Source: an uncultured Oscillibacter sp.
GTDB taxonomy: Bacteria > Bacillota > Clostridia > Oscillospirales > Oscillospiraceae
Length of the DNA stretch: 59,441 nucleotides
Direction: 5' to 3'
Assembly: GCA_900544105.1 (NCBI GenBank)
Contig: UQUC01000004.1
Location: forward strand, 1 to 59,441
Shown: positions 24,325-32,144 of the stretch, piece by piece
Position numbering within the stretch: position 1 is the stretch's first letter
Layout: every line of letters begins with the position of its first letter
The notes under the pieces: generated by a model
Database searches by the model: none
Told to the model about the DNA's origin: nothing
What the model saw: the letters and a program-made list of their open reading frames with translations, nothing else
Position numbers and translations under genes: made by a program

Positions 24325-25059
24325 ATGATCCTGCTGATTCAGAAACGAACGCTGTTGTATACATGGCTGGCGGTCTGCATAATGGGCCTTTCCGCTATTT
24401 TTCTGGCAGGATCCCGTCGGGCCTTCACACCTACCGGGGCGATGGGGCAGGGGAGCAGCGCTCAAACCGTGGTCATCGACCCGGGCCATGGCGGGCAGGA
24501 CGGCGGCGCCGTCGCCGGAGACGGTACGGAGGAAAGCCGGATCAATCTGGCGATTTCCTTGCAGCTGGAACAGCTTTTGCGCTTCACCGGTGTTCGGACG
24601 GAGCTGACCCGGCGAGAGGACGTCATGGTCTGTGACCCCGGGCTGGAAACCATGCGGCAGCGGAAGGTGTCAGACCTTCACAACCGGGCCTCGTTTGTCA
24701 ACGGCATCCCTAATGCGGTGCTGTTGAGCATCCACCAGAACAGCCTGCCGTCCTCGCCTGTGACCCACGGGGCGCAGACCTTCTGGAACCGGCAGGAGGG
24801 GGCGGAAGCACTGGCCAGGACCCTGCAAGCCGGGTTGAATCCGGTGGTCAACACCCACCGGGCCAAGGAACCGAAACAGATCCCGGACAGCATCTATTTG
24901 ATGAACCATGTGGATGTTCCCGCCGTGCTGGTGGAGTGCGGTTTTCTGTCCAACGGGGAGGAAGCCGTGCGGCTCCAACAGGCGGACTATCAGAAAACGC
25001 TGGCGGCGGTCATCGCGGTGGGGTATCTGCGATGGAGTGCCGGAGAGGATATGAAATGA
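24325..25059 (+). CDS. cwlD: N-acetylmuramoyl-L-alanine amidase, CwlD type
   Basis: A 244-residue amidase_3 protein with an N-terminal membrane anchor (TLLYTWLAVCIMGLSAIFLA). Zinc and catalytic motifs are VVIDPGHGGQDGGA, E in GTEESRINLA, LLSIHQN and VECGFLSN. In spore formers CwlD removes the peptide from muramic acid so that cortex muramic lactam can form. The start at 24325 gives GAGG a spacing of 8 bp, better than the in-frame ATG at 24319. It overlaps radA by ATGA. Confidence 0.88.
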   Translation: MILLIQKRTLLYTWLAVCIMGLSAIFLAGSRRAFTPTGAMGQGSSAQTVVIDPGHGGQDGGAVAGDGTEESRINLAISLQLEQLLRFTGVRTELTRREDVMVCDPGLETMRQRKVSDLHNRASFVNGIPNAVLLSIHQNSLPSSPVTHGAQTFWNRQEGAEALARTLQAGLNPVVNTHRAKEPKQIPDSIYLMNHVDVPAVLVECGFLSNGEEAVRLQQADYQKTLAAVIAVGYLRWSAGEDMK

Positions 25060-26429
25060 AAGCAAAAACGCTGTTTTATTGTACGGAATGTGGAAATGAG
25101 ACCGCAAAATGGGCGGGGAAGTGCCCCGCCTGCGGCGCATGGAACACCATTGTGGAGCAGCCGGAGCGCCCCAAGGGAGCGGGGAAGGGCACATCTGTCC
25201 GGGTGGGCATGACCCGCCGCCGGGCCTGCCCTGTGACGGATCTCACCACCGACGAGGAGATCCGGTTTCCCACCGGCATGGGGGAGTTGGACCGGGTTTT
25301 AGGCGGTGGGGCCGTGAAAGGCTCACTGGTACTGGTGGGCGGTGCACCCGGTATCGGCAAATCCACTCTGATGCTGCAAATTTGCAGCAAATTATGTGAA
25401 TTTTCCAAGGTTTTGTATATTTCCGGCGAGGAATCTGAGCACCAGCTAAAGCTGCGGGCCAAGCGGCTCCATGTGGAAAGCCAGCAGCTTTTGGTGCTTT
25501 CGGAAACGAATCTGGGGGACGTGCTGGAGGCCGTGAACACGGAACAGCCGGATGTGCTGATCGTAGACTCCATCCAGACCTTATATAACGACGCGCTGGA
25601 CGCCGCCGCAGGCAGCGTCAGTCAGGTGAAGGACTGCACCCTGTCTCTGATGCAGGTGGCCAAGGGGCAGGGGATCACGGTCTTTGTCATCGGCCACGTC
25701 AACAAGGAAGGCTCCATAGCCGGCCCCAAGGTGCTGGAGCACATGGTGGACTGCGTGCTGTACTTTGAGGGCGACCAGCACACCAGCTATCGAATTTTGC
25801 GGGCAGCGAAGAACCGCTTCGGCGCCACCAACGAGATCGGTGTTTTTGAAATGCGGGACGAGGGGCTGGCGGAGGTAGAGAACCCGTCAGAAATGCTGCT
25901 CTCCGGCCGACCGGAGGACGCCCCTGGCACCTGTGTCACCTGTGTGATGGAGGGCGTCCGGCCCGTTCTGGCAGAGCTTCAGGCACTGGTGGTCAGCTCC
26001 GCCGGCGGCAATCCACGGCGAACCAGCAACGGCTTTGATTACAACCGGGCGGCCATGCTGCTGGCGGTGCTGGAAAAGCGAGGCGGGCTGAAGGTCTCCA
26101 CCTGCGACGCCTATCTGAACATCGTGGGTGGTCTATCGCTGGACGAGCCTGCCGCGGACTTGGCGGCTGTGATCGCATTGGCGTCCAGCTATTTAGACAG
26201 GCCGGTGCCCAGCGATCTGGTGGCCATCGGAGAGGTGGGATTGACCGGCGAACTGCGTAGCGTCAATCAGCTGGATCAGCGGGTGTCTGAAATTCAGCGC
26301 CTGGGATTCCGGAGGTGCGTGGTGCCGGCTCATCGGGCAGGTACCATAAAGGTGCCGACCGGTCTGACGGTGATCCCGGCCCGGAATATCGGTGAGGCGA
26401 TCCGAGCCGCGCTGCGTCCTGCGGAATGA
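25056..26429 (+). CDS. radA: DNA repair protein RadA/Sms
   Basis: A 457-residue branch-migration helicase for recombinational repair. The N-terminal zinc finger uses C9, C12, C23 and C26. The RecA-like ATPase has GGAPGIGKSTLM and the RadA-specific motif KNRFGATNEIGVFEM. A Lon-like C-terminal domain follows (YLNIVGGLSLDEPAADLA). Length and motifs are normal. Coupled to cwlD by ATGA. Confidence 0.97.
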   Translation: MKAKTLFYCTECGNETAKWAGKCPACGAWNTIVEQPERPKGAGKGTSVRVGMTRRRACPVTDLTTDEEIRFPTGMGELDRVLGGGAVKGSLVLVGGAPGIGKSTLMLQICSKLCEFSKVLYISGEESEHQLKLRAKRLHVESQQLLVLSETNLGDVLEAVNTEQPDVLIVDSIQTLYNDALDAAAGSVSQVKDCTLSLMQVAKGQGITVFVIGHVNKEGSIAGPKVLEHMVDCVLYFEGDQHTSYRILRAAKNRFGATNEIGVFEMRDEGLAEVENPSEMLLSGRPEDAPGTCVTCVMEGVRPVLAELQALVVSSAGGNPRRTSNGFDYNRAAMLLAVLEKRGGLKVSTCDAYLNIVGGLSLDEPAADLAAVIALASSYLDRPVPSDLVAIGEVGLTGELRSVNQLDQRVSEIQRLGFRRCVVPAHRAGTIKVPTGLTVIPARNIGEAIRAALRPAE

Positions 26430-26535
26430 AGTGTACGCAGGCGCCGCCCAAGGCCGGTTGTCCCGCAGCGGCGGCGCTGTCCAACGTGCAGAGCCCGTCG
26501 CTTTGATAGACGCATTTGCTGGTACATGGGATCAT
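26263..26535 (-). CDS. Small cysteine-rich ORF antisense to the radA 3' end
   Basis: A 90-codon frame whose first 40 residues have a spaced-cysteine pattern (C at 4, 8, 16 and 33, then HF) resembling small uncharacterised Cys-rich proteins of Clostridia (CIYQxDGxCTL-type). The remaining residues are antisense to radA codons and look unconstrained, so the gene may be real but extended by loss of its stop codon. It would be transcribed towards radA. Confidence 0.4.
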   Translation of the reverse strand: MIPCTSKCVYQSDGLCTLDSAAAAGQPALGGACVHFIPQDAARLGSPHRYSGPGSPSDRSAPLWYLPDEPAPRTSGIPGAEFQTPADPAD

Positions 26536-26632
26536 AATATCATCTCATTTCTGCTTGATTTGCTTGTAGCATGACCCATCCGCCGGATTTTATGTTGAAT
26601 GACTGAGGAGAGGAGACGTTAGCGGGATACAG

Positions 26633-26666
26633 TAAATTGAACAAAATAAAAATTTTGTTCAATTTA
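26633..26666. repeat. 15-bp perfect palindrome upstream of the Xer gene
   Basis: Arms 26633-26647 and 26652-26666 (TAAATTGAACAAAAT and complement) around AAAA. Copies of GGAGACGTT flank it at 26612-26620 and 26669-26677. It lies 67 bp before the recombinase start. Possible operator, recombination site or mRNA hairpin. The remaining 26536-26733 contains no further gene. Confidence 0.75.
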
Positions 26667-26733
26667 GGGGAGACGTTTTCAGCCTCCCTCGACATTTGAC
26701 CGCTCTTTAGCGCAAATATCCCGCCAGCCAGCT

Positions 26734-27741
26734 ATGTCTGATTATCGTACTGAAGCACCGGAGATCCTGCGGGATTTCCTTTCTTATCACGAAACCATCA
26801 AGGCTCATTCCCAGCGTACCGTAGACGAATACTACTTGGATCTTCGGAATTTCTTCCGCTATATAAAACAGATCCGTGATCCCGACTTGGCTGACAAGGC
26901 TCTGGATGAGATCAGTATTATGGACGTAGATCTGGAATTTGTTGGCAGCATCAAGCTGTCGGACATTTACAGCTATATGACCTATCTCAGCCGGGATCGG
27001 GTCCGGTTTCAGAACAGTTCCCATTCGGACTACGGTTTGAACGCCGCGTCCCGTGCCAGAAAAATCGCCACGATCCGCTCCTTTTACAATTACCTGACCA
27101 ACAAAGCCCACCTACTTCGTGAAAATCCTGTCAAAGATATCGATGCGCCTAAACTGAAAAAGGAATTGCCACGCTATTTGACATTAGAGCAAAGCAAGGA
27201 TCTGCTCAGCGCTGTGGAGGGTAAAAATCAGGAGCGCGATTACGCCATCCTGACCCTGTTCCTCAACTGCGGACTCCGGATCTCCGAGCTGGTAGGATTG
27301 AATTTGCAGGACATTCAGGACGAGACCATGCGCATCTTAGGCAAAGGAAATAAAGTGCGGATCCTCTACCTCAATGACGCCTGTCAAGCGGCGCTGAACC
27401 GCTATCTGGCGGTCCGACGGCCCATCACCGGGCGGGATGCCAACGCACTGTTCCTGTCCTCTCAAAACGAACGGATCAGCCGGTCCACCGTTCATGCCAT
27501 GGTGAAAAAGCGGCTTTTAGAGGCTGGTTTGGATGCCACCCAGTATTCTTCCCATAAGCTGCGACATACGGCGGCAACACTGATGCTGCAAAACGGCGTG
27601 GATGTCCGGGCGGTCCAGGAGGTTTTGGGACACGACCACCTGAATACCACGGAGATCTACACTCATATTGATAACGAAGCCCTGCGTGTTGCCGCGAAAG
27701 CAAATCCCCTGTCGCATGTAGATATGCCCAAGAGGAAATGA
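26734..27741 (+). CDS. Tyrosine recombinase, XerC/XerD family
   Basis: A 335-residue tyrosine recombinase. The N-terminal SAM-like core-binding domain spans about residues 8-120. Catalytic residues are visible: R in NCGLRISELVG, K in GKGNKVRIL, HKLR in SSHKLRHTAATLM, H in LGHDHLNTT and the nucleophile Y in EIYTHI. Length is a little above the roughly 300 residues of XerC/D because of an insertion near residues 60-105. It may resolve chromosome dimers or act at a local site such as the adjacent palindrome. Single-gene unit ending at a strong hairpin. Confidence 0.9.
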   Translation: MSDYRTEAPEILRDFLSYHETIKAHSQRTVDEYYLDLRNFFRYIKQIRDPDLADKALDEISIMDVDLEFVGSIKLSDIYSYMTYLSRDRVRFQNSSHSDYGLNAASRARKIATIRSFYNYLTNKAHLLRENPVKDIDAPKLKKELPRYLTLEQSKDLLSAVEGKNQERDYAILTLFLNCGLRISELVGLNLQDIQDETMRILGKGNKVRILYLNDACQAALNRYLAVRRPITGRDANALFLSSQNERISRSTVHAMVKKRLLEAGLDATQYSSHKLRHTAATLMLQNGVDVRAVQEVLGHDHLNTTEIYTHIDNEALRVAAKANPLSHVDMPKRK

Positions 27742-27764
27742 CCTTATCGGAACGCAAGTATGAA

Positions 27765-27801
27765 AACACCCGGAAGTATTCTGATGATACTTCCGGGTGT
27801 T
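27765..27801. terminator. Terminator after the Xer gene
   Basis: A perfect 15-bp stem (27765-27779 and 27787-27801) with 7-nt loop. The trailing T tract is short, so termination relies on the stable stem. Confidence 0.75.
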
Positions 27802-27835
27802 TATGCCATATAAACGAAAGTCAAATAAGGCTGCG

Positions 27836-27973
27836 ATTTCAATTCACGCCCCTCCCCTTTTCCGCTCTGTTTTGAGAATTTTGATCCACGCTCCGTGGGG
27901 GTGCGACTGCATGGGGATCGTTCGCATAGGGATTGCCGACAGTTCAATCCACGTGGCCCGTATGAGGCGCGTT
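27836..27973 (-). repeat. Decayed CRISPR-like repeats (type I-C pattern)
   Basis: Three reverse-oriented segments recall the complement of a type I-C repeat (ATTTCAATCCACG at the start): 27836 (ATTTCAATTCACGCCCC), 27878 (ATTTTGATCCACGCTCC ending GGGTGCGAC at 27907) and 27941 (AGTTCAATCCACG ending near 27973). The gap between the second and third is 33 nt, a normal spacer length. No cas gene is nearby. The rest of 27802-28075 has no supported gene. Confidence 0.45.
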
Positions 27974-28075
27974 CCGGCGAATCGAGCAGATACCATCCGG
28001 CTGTCCATTATGATAGATCGTTTCCAGCTTTTTACTGATTGCCTTAGGTCGATCTTTTCCTCCTCATATTTATAA

Positions 28076-28822
28076 TTACAAAAACGCGGAATCCTCCGCG
28101 CTGCGGTTGCCGATCAGCAGCATATTCAGCTTTCCCCATCGCCGGATCTCCTGTTTGGAGAACAACAACCGCTGTCGCAGGCTCTCGTCCAGTTCCTGCG
28201 GATTCAGCGTCACCAGACAGCGGAAGGCGCAGGGCATCAGGTCCGCGCTGGAAATGCCGCAGAGAAGGCCATCGGTATAGTCCCGCATCTCCAACGGATT
28301 GAAAATATACAGCAGGTCCTCCTCCAGCGGATTGAGCTGATTGAAAAAGGTGAACCGGATCAGCATATCGCTGTAAACAACGTGCCCTGTATAATAGGAT
28401 TCATTGCTGCATCCATTACCGGAAACAGAGCAGAGTGTAAAGCTCGCCACATAGGTGCCAGGCCGCTCTGCGTGCTCGTGAATGTCGATCACACCGTCCT
28501 TCAAACGGCGATAGCGACCGTCATAAAAATAGAAATACAGCCGCTTCGCCTGAAAGAACGGGCTGCGTTGTAACGTCCCCACCGTGGGCGGCGTATACGG
28601 TGGAAGAGACGGCTGGTAGCTGGCCAACTGCCCGAAGGAAACCTGCAACGCCTGACTGATCTCATATAAGGTGGCGATGTCAATGGAGATCTCTCCGTTT
28701 TCATATTTGCAGACCGTGGCACGGCTCTTGTGGATGGCATCCGCCAATTGCTGTAACGTCATGCCGTTGGCTTTGCGGTATTTGCGGATCTGACCGCCGA
28801 TATAGACATTGATCTCATTCAT
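28076..28822 (-). CDS. XRE-family transcriptional regulator
   Basis: A 248-residue protein with an N-terminal helix-turn-helix (about residues 8-62: IRKYRKANGMTLQQLADAI, RATVCKYENGEIS). The C-terminal domain is of unknown family, rich in aromatic residues, and probably senses a ligand. The start at 28822 follows AAGGAAA; an in-frame upstream Met at 28879 lacks support. It is divergent from the NSS transporter, and an 11-bp inverted repeat lies between them, so it may control that gene. Confidence 0.8.
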   Translation of the reverse strand: MNEINVYIGGQIRKYRKANGMTLQQLADAIHKSRATVCKYENGEISIDIATLYEISQALQVSFGQLASYQPSLPPYTPPTVGTLQRSPFFQAKRLYFYFYDGRYRRLKDGVIDIHEHAERPGTYVASFTLCSVSGNGCSNESYYTGHVVYSDMLIRFTFFNQLNPLEEDLLYIFNPLEMRDYTDGLLCGISSADLMPCAFRCLVTLNPQELDESLRQRLLFSKQEIRRWGKLNMLLIGNRSAEDSAFL

Positions 28823-28907
28823 ACAGCTTGTTTCCTTAAAATATCCATTTCCATCTTCTTGATCGGACACACCGTTCATCGAGGTTGTTTTCTATCAGTA
28901 TATATCA

Positions 28908-28942
28908 TATAAAGAAATTTTTCAAGAAAATATTTCTTTATA
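28908..28942. promoter_or_regulatory. Inverted repeat, possible operator between XRE gene and transporter
   Basis: TATAAAGAAAT (28908-28918) and its complement (28932-28942) around a 13-bp centre. It lies just upstream of the transporter -35 box and about 85 bp from the XRE start, a fitting place for the divergent regulator. Confidence 0.55.
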
Positions 28943-28957
28943 CGAAACTTTTGCTGC

Positions 28958-28985
28958 TTGCTTTTTTTCTGCAACCTGATAGAAT
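28958..28985 (+). promoter_or_regulatory. Promoter of the NSS transporter
   Basis: TTGCTT (28958-28963), a 16-bp spacer and TAGAAT (28980-28985) about 40 bp before the start codon. Confidence 0.5.
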
Positions 28986-29027
28986 GTTCTCTTGTCGAAA
29001 ACAAAAAGATAGAAATGAGTGTGCAAT

Positions 29028-30434
29028 ATGAAAAACAAACACAGTGGTTTCAGCGGTTCTCTGGGCTTCGTCCTGGCGGCCGCCGGTAGTGCCGTAGGCG
29101 TCGGCAATATCTGGCGCTTCCCCTATCTCTGCGCCAAGGACGGCGGCGGCCTGTTCCTGTTGGTGTATCTGATACTGGTGCTGACCTTCGGCTTCACACT
29201 GCTGACCACAGACGTAGCCATCGGCCGCCGGACCAAACAAAACGCGCTGAACGCCTTTGGGACCCTGCATAAGAAGTGGCGTTTTCTGGGCTACCTGACC
29301 TTCCTGGTCCCGACCCTCATCATGACCTACTACTCCGTCATCGGCGGCTGGATCGCCAAGTATTTCGCGGTCTATCTGGTCTCTGACGGCACCCAAGCGG
29401 CTCAGGACGGCTTCTTTACCTCCTTCATCACCTCTCAGGTCTCCCCGATCGTCTTTATGTTGCTGTTCCTGGCACTGACGGCATGGGTGGTCTATCGTGG
29501 CGTGGAGAAGGGCATTGAAAAGTATTCCCGGTATATCATGCCGGTCCTCCTGCTTCTCGTCATCGGGATCGCCGTGTTCTCTCTGACGTTGAACCACACG
29601 GATGACAGCGGCGTGACCCGCACTGGTCTCCAGGGCCTTGCTTTTTATCTGAAGCCCGACTTCACCGGCATGACACTTCGGAGCTTTTTGAACGTGGTGC
29701 TGGACGCTATGAGCCAGCTCTTCTTCTCCCTCAGCGTCAGCATGGGCATCATGATCACCTACGGCAGCTACGTGAAGGACGATGTGGATCTGAACAAGGC
29801 CAACGGCCAGATCGAGATTTTCGACACCGGCGTGGCTTTCCTGGCCGGCGTCATGATCATTCCCTCCGTGTATGTGTTCTTAGGCGTGGACGGCATGGCC
29901 AGCGGTCCCAGCCTGACCTTCATCAGCCTGCCTCGGGTGTTCGCCTCCATGGGCGGCGTGGGGCGCATCGTCGGTATCGTGTTCTTCCTGGCCCTTGGCT
30001 TCGCGGCGCTGACCAGCTGCGTATCCGTCATGGAGACTCTGGTGGCCAACTGCATGGAGATCTTCCACAAGAGCCGCAAGGAGATGTGCGCCATGGTGGG
30101 CGTCTATTCTCTGGTGACCGCCATTCTCATCTGCCTGGGCTATAACGTGCTCTACTTCGAGCTGCCCCTGCCCAACGGCAGCACCGCTCAGCTTCTGGAC
30201 GTGATGGACTACATCAGCAACAGCTTCCTGATGCCCTTTATCAGTCTCCTCACCAGCATCCTGATCGGCTGGATCATCGGCCCCAAGTGGGTCATCGACG
30301 AGGTGGAGAAAAACGGCGAGCATTTCGGCCGGGCCAAGTTGTATAGCGTGATGATGCGCTATGTGGTGCCCGTGGTCATGCTGATCCTGTTCCTGACTTC
30401 CACCGGCTTCTGGAATCTCCTGTTCCGGCATTGA
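29028..30434 (+). CDS. Neurotransmitter:sodium symporter (NSS) family transporter
   Basis: A 468-residue membrane protein of the LeuT fold. TM1 carries the unwound sodium- and substrate-site motif LAAAGSAVGVGNIWRFPYLC near residues 14-34, and about eleven hydrophobic segments follow. Bacterial NSS proteins import amino acids such as tryptophan, tyrosine or branched-chain amino acids with Na+. The substrate cannot be read from the sequence. ATG 29028 is chosen because the family starts just before this motif. It is a single gene with its own promoter, a shared terminator, and a divergent XRE regulator. Confidence 0.92.
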   Translation: MKNKHSGFSGSLGFVLAAAGSAVGVGNIWRFPYLCAKDGGGLFLLVYLILVLTFGFTLLTTDVAIGRRTKQNALNAFGTLHKKWRFLGYLTFLVPTLIMTYYSVIGGWIAKYFAVYLVSDGTQAAQDGFFTSFITSQVSPIVFMLLFLALTAWVVYRGVEKGIEKYSRYIMPVLLLLVIGIAVFSLTLNHTDDSGVTRTGLQGLAFYLKPDFTGMTLRSFLNVVLDAMSQLFFSLSVSMGIMITYGSYVKDDVDLNKANGQIEIFDTGVAFLAGVMIIPSVYVFLGVDGMASGPSLTFISLPRVFASMGGVGRIVGIVFFLALGFAALTSCVSVMETLVANCMEIFHKSRKEMCAMVGVYSLVTAILICLGYNVLYFELPLPNGSTAQLLDVMDYISNSFLMPFISLLTSILIGWIIGPKWVIDEVEKNGEHFGRAKLYSVMMRYVVPVVMLILFLTSTGFWNLLFRH

Positions 30435-30452
30435 CCTAACTCCATCAAACCA

Positions 30453-30482
30453 AAAAGCGGGAGCCTTTCAGCTCCCGCTTTT
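30453..30482. terminator. Bidirectional terminator between transporter and CoA-transferase
   Basis: A 12-bp stem (30453-30464 and 30471-30482) of AA/TT-bounded AGCGGGAGC type with 6-nt loop. T-rich on both strands, serving two converging genes. Confidence 0.9.
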
Positions 30483-30507
30483 CTTATGATTCGGTTGATC
30501 CGGTAAC

Positions 30508-31851
30508 TTACCGCTTGTTGGACTTTCTCCAGATGTGCATAGCCTCGGCAGACTTGATCAGCTCGTCCCGGAAATCGGGGTGTGCAATGCCGATCAGGGC
30601 CTCGGAACGCTCCCAGGTGGACATGCCCTTCAGGTTCACCATGCCGTACTCAGTGACGATATAGTGTGCGCAGGACCGGGGGTCGGTGACAATGGAGCCG
30701 TTGGTCAGGGTGGGAACGATCCGGCTCTTCACGGTACCATCCTTGGCAGTCATGGTGGAGGACATGCAGATGAAGCTCTTGCCGCCCTTGGAGAGGTAAG
30801 CGCCCATCACGAAGTCCAGCTGGCCGCCGGTGCCGGAAATGTGCTTGATGCCGGCAGACTCGGCATTGACCTGGCCAAAGAGGTCCATATCCACGGCATT
30901 GTTGATGGAGATGAAATTATCCAGCTTGGCAATGACCTGAACATCGTTGGTGTAATCCACAGGTGCGGCCATCACATCGGGGTTCTCCTTGATGTAGTCA
31001 TACAGCTTCTGGGTGCCGGCAGCGAAGGCATAGACCTGACGGCCTCTGTCCACGTTCTTGTTGCGGCCGGTGATCTTGCCAGCCTTGGCAATGTCCACGA
31101 AAGCGTCCACGTACATCTCGGTGTGCACGCCCAGATCCTTCAGATCGGACTCTGCGATCAGGGAGCCAACGGTATTGGGCATACCGCCGATGCCCAGCTG
31201 CAAGCAGGCGCCGTTGGGGATCTCCTTCACGATCATCTCGGCAACCTTGCGGTCCACATCGGTGGGAGGAGCGCCGGCGCCCATGGCGGCCACGGCGGGG
31301 TTCTCGCCTTCCACGACCATATCAACATCGCGGATGTTGATCTCGGTGCCAGTCAGACCGTAGACCCAAGGCATATTCTGGTTGACTTCCACGATGATCT
31401 TCTTGGCGTGCTCCAGCATATCGCCAATGTGGGAAGCGGAAACAGCGAAGCTGAAGTTACCGTGAGCATCCATGGGGGTAACCTGGATCATGGCCACATC
31501 CGTGGTGGCGTTGCCGTCCCGATAGAAACGGGGCAGCTCAGAATAGCGCATGGGGCCGAAATAGCCCATGCCCTTGCCAATGATCTTCCGATCCAGACCG
31601 CTGCAGTGCCAGGAGTTCCAGGTGAAGTGGTCGCCGGCGTCATCCGCCTTGCACACCTCGGGCATCCACATGGTCACGCCGCCGTGGATCTTCACGTCAA
31701 ACAGTTCGTCCTTCCGGGCAGCCAGAGCCTTGTCCAGAGCGACAGGCTGATTGCAGCACCAACCGTAATCCACCCAGTCACCGGACTTGACAATCTTCAC
31801 CGCTTCCTCAGCGGTAGTCAGCTTCTGCTGATACAGTTCCTGAACATTCAT
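30508..31851 (-). CDS. but: Butyryl-CoA:acetate CoA-transferase
   Basis: A 447-residue family I-type CoA-transferase. From memory it is closely similar to the butyryl-CoA:acetate CoA-transferase of Faecalibacterium and Roseburia across its length, including SGDWVDYGWC near residue 23, FTWNSWHCSGLDRK, LQLGIGGMPNTVGSLIAESD and the catalytic Glu region GVHTEMYVDAFVDI. It would make butyrate and acetyl-CoA from butyryl-CoA plus acetate, the last step of butyrate formation in gut anaerobes. 4-hydroxybutyrate or propionyl-CoA transferase activity cannot be excluded. Single gene with its own promoter. Confidence 0.88.
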   Translation of the reverse strand: MNVQELYQQKLTTAEEAVKIVKSGDWVDYGWCCNQPVALDKALAARKDELFDVKIHGGVTMWMPEVCKADDAGDHFTWNSWHCSGLDRKIIGKGMGYFGPMRYSELPRFYRDGNATTDVAMIQVTPMDAHGNFSFAVSASHIGDMLEHAKKIIVEVNQNMPWVYGLTGTEINIRDVDMVVEGENPAVAAMGAGAPPTDVDRKVAEMIVKEIPNGACLQLGIGGMPNTVGSLIAESDLKDLGVHTEMYVDAFVDIAKAGKITGRNKNVDRGRQVYAFAAGTQKLYDYIKENPDVMAAPVDYTNDVQVIAKLDNFISINNAVDMDLFGQVNAESAGIKHISGTGGQLDFVMGAYLSKGGKSFICMSSTMTAKDGTVKSRIVPTLTNGSIVTDPRSCAHYIVTEYGMVNLKGMSTWERSEALIGIAHPDFRDELIKSAEAMHIWRKSNKR

Positions 31852-31910
31852 CGTCTTTTTACCTCCATATTTATTCTGCGTATCCGCAAAGTTTTCCTTG
31901 TATCGTTAAA

Positions 31911-31939
31911 ATCTTATCATATTCGGTCCGGCAATGCAA
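31911..31939 (-). promoter_or_regulatory. Promoter of the CoA-transferase gene
   Basis: On the minus strand TTGCAT (31939-31934), a 17-bp spacer and TAAGAT (31916-31911), about 60 bp before the start codon. Nothing else was found in 31940-32100. Confidence 0.55.
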
Positions 31940-32100
31940 GCAAAACGTGAAAAAAATCACAATAATTCAAATCACGTGCCAATTAGCATGTTCACTCATA
32001 ACAAAATACGCCCGCTCCCTCCTATTCTCACCGCGCCTCGCCCCATTGAAATCACAGACATGGAAGACACCGGGAATGCAAGGGCGATGCAGAACAGCAA

Positions 32101-32135
32101 AAAAAGGAGCAGACCGGTCGGTCTGCTCCTTTTTT
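32101..32135 (-). terminator. Terminator after ispH-rpsA
   Basis: A stem GGAGCAGACC/GGTCTGCTCC (32106-32115 and 32120-32129) flanked by A and T runs on both strands, 10 bp beyond the stop codon. Confidence 0.92.
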
Positions 32136-32144
32136 CAGTTGAAA

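Noticed and set aside
27797..28075. 92-codon frame after the Xer gene
   Set aside because: It runs through the terminator and the decayed repeats and has no family resemblance.
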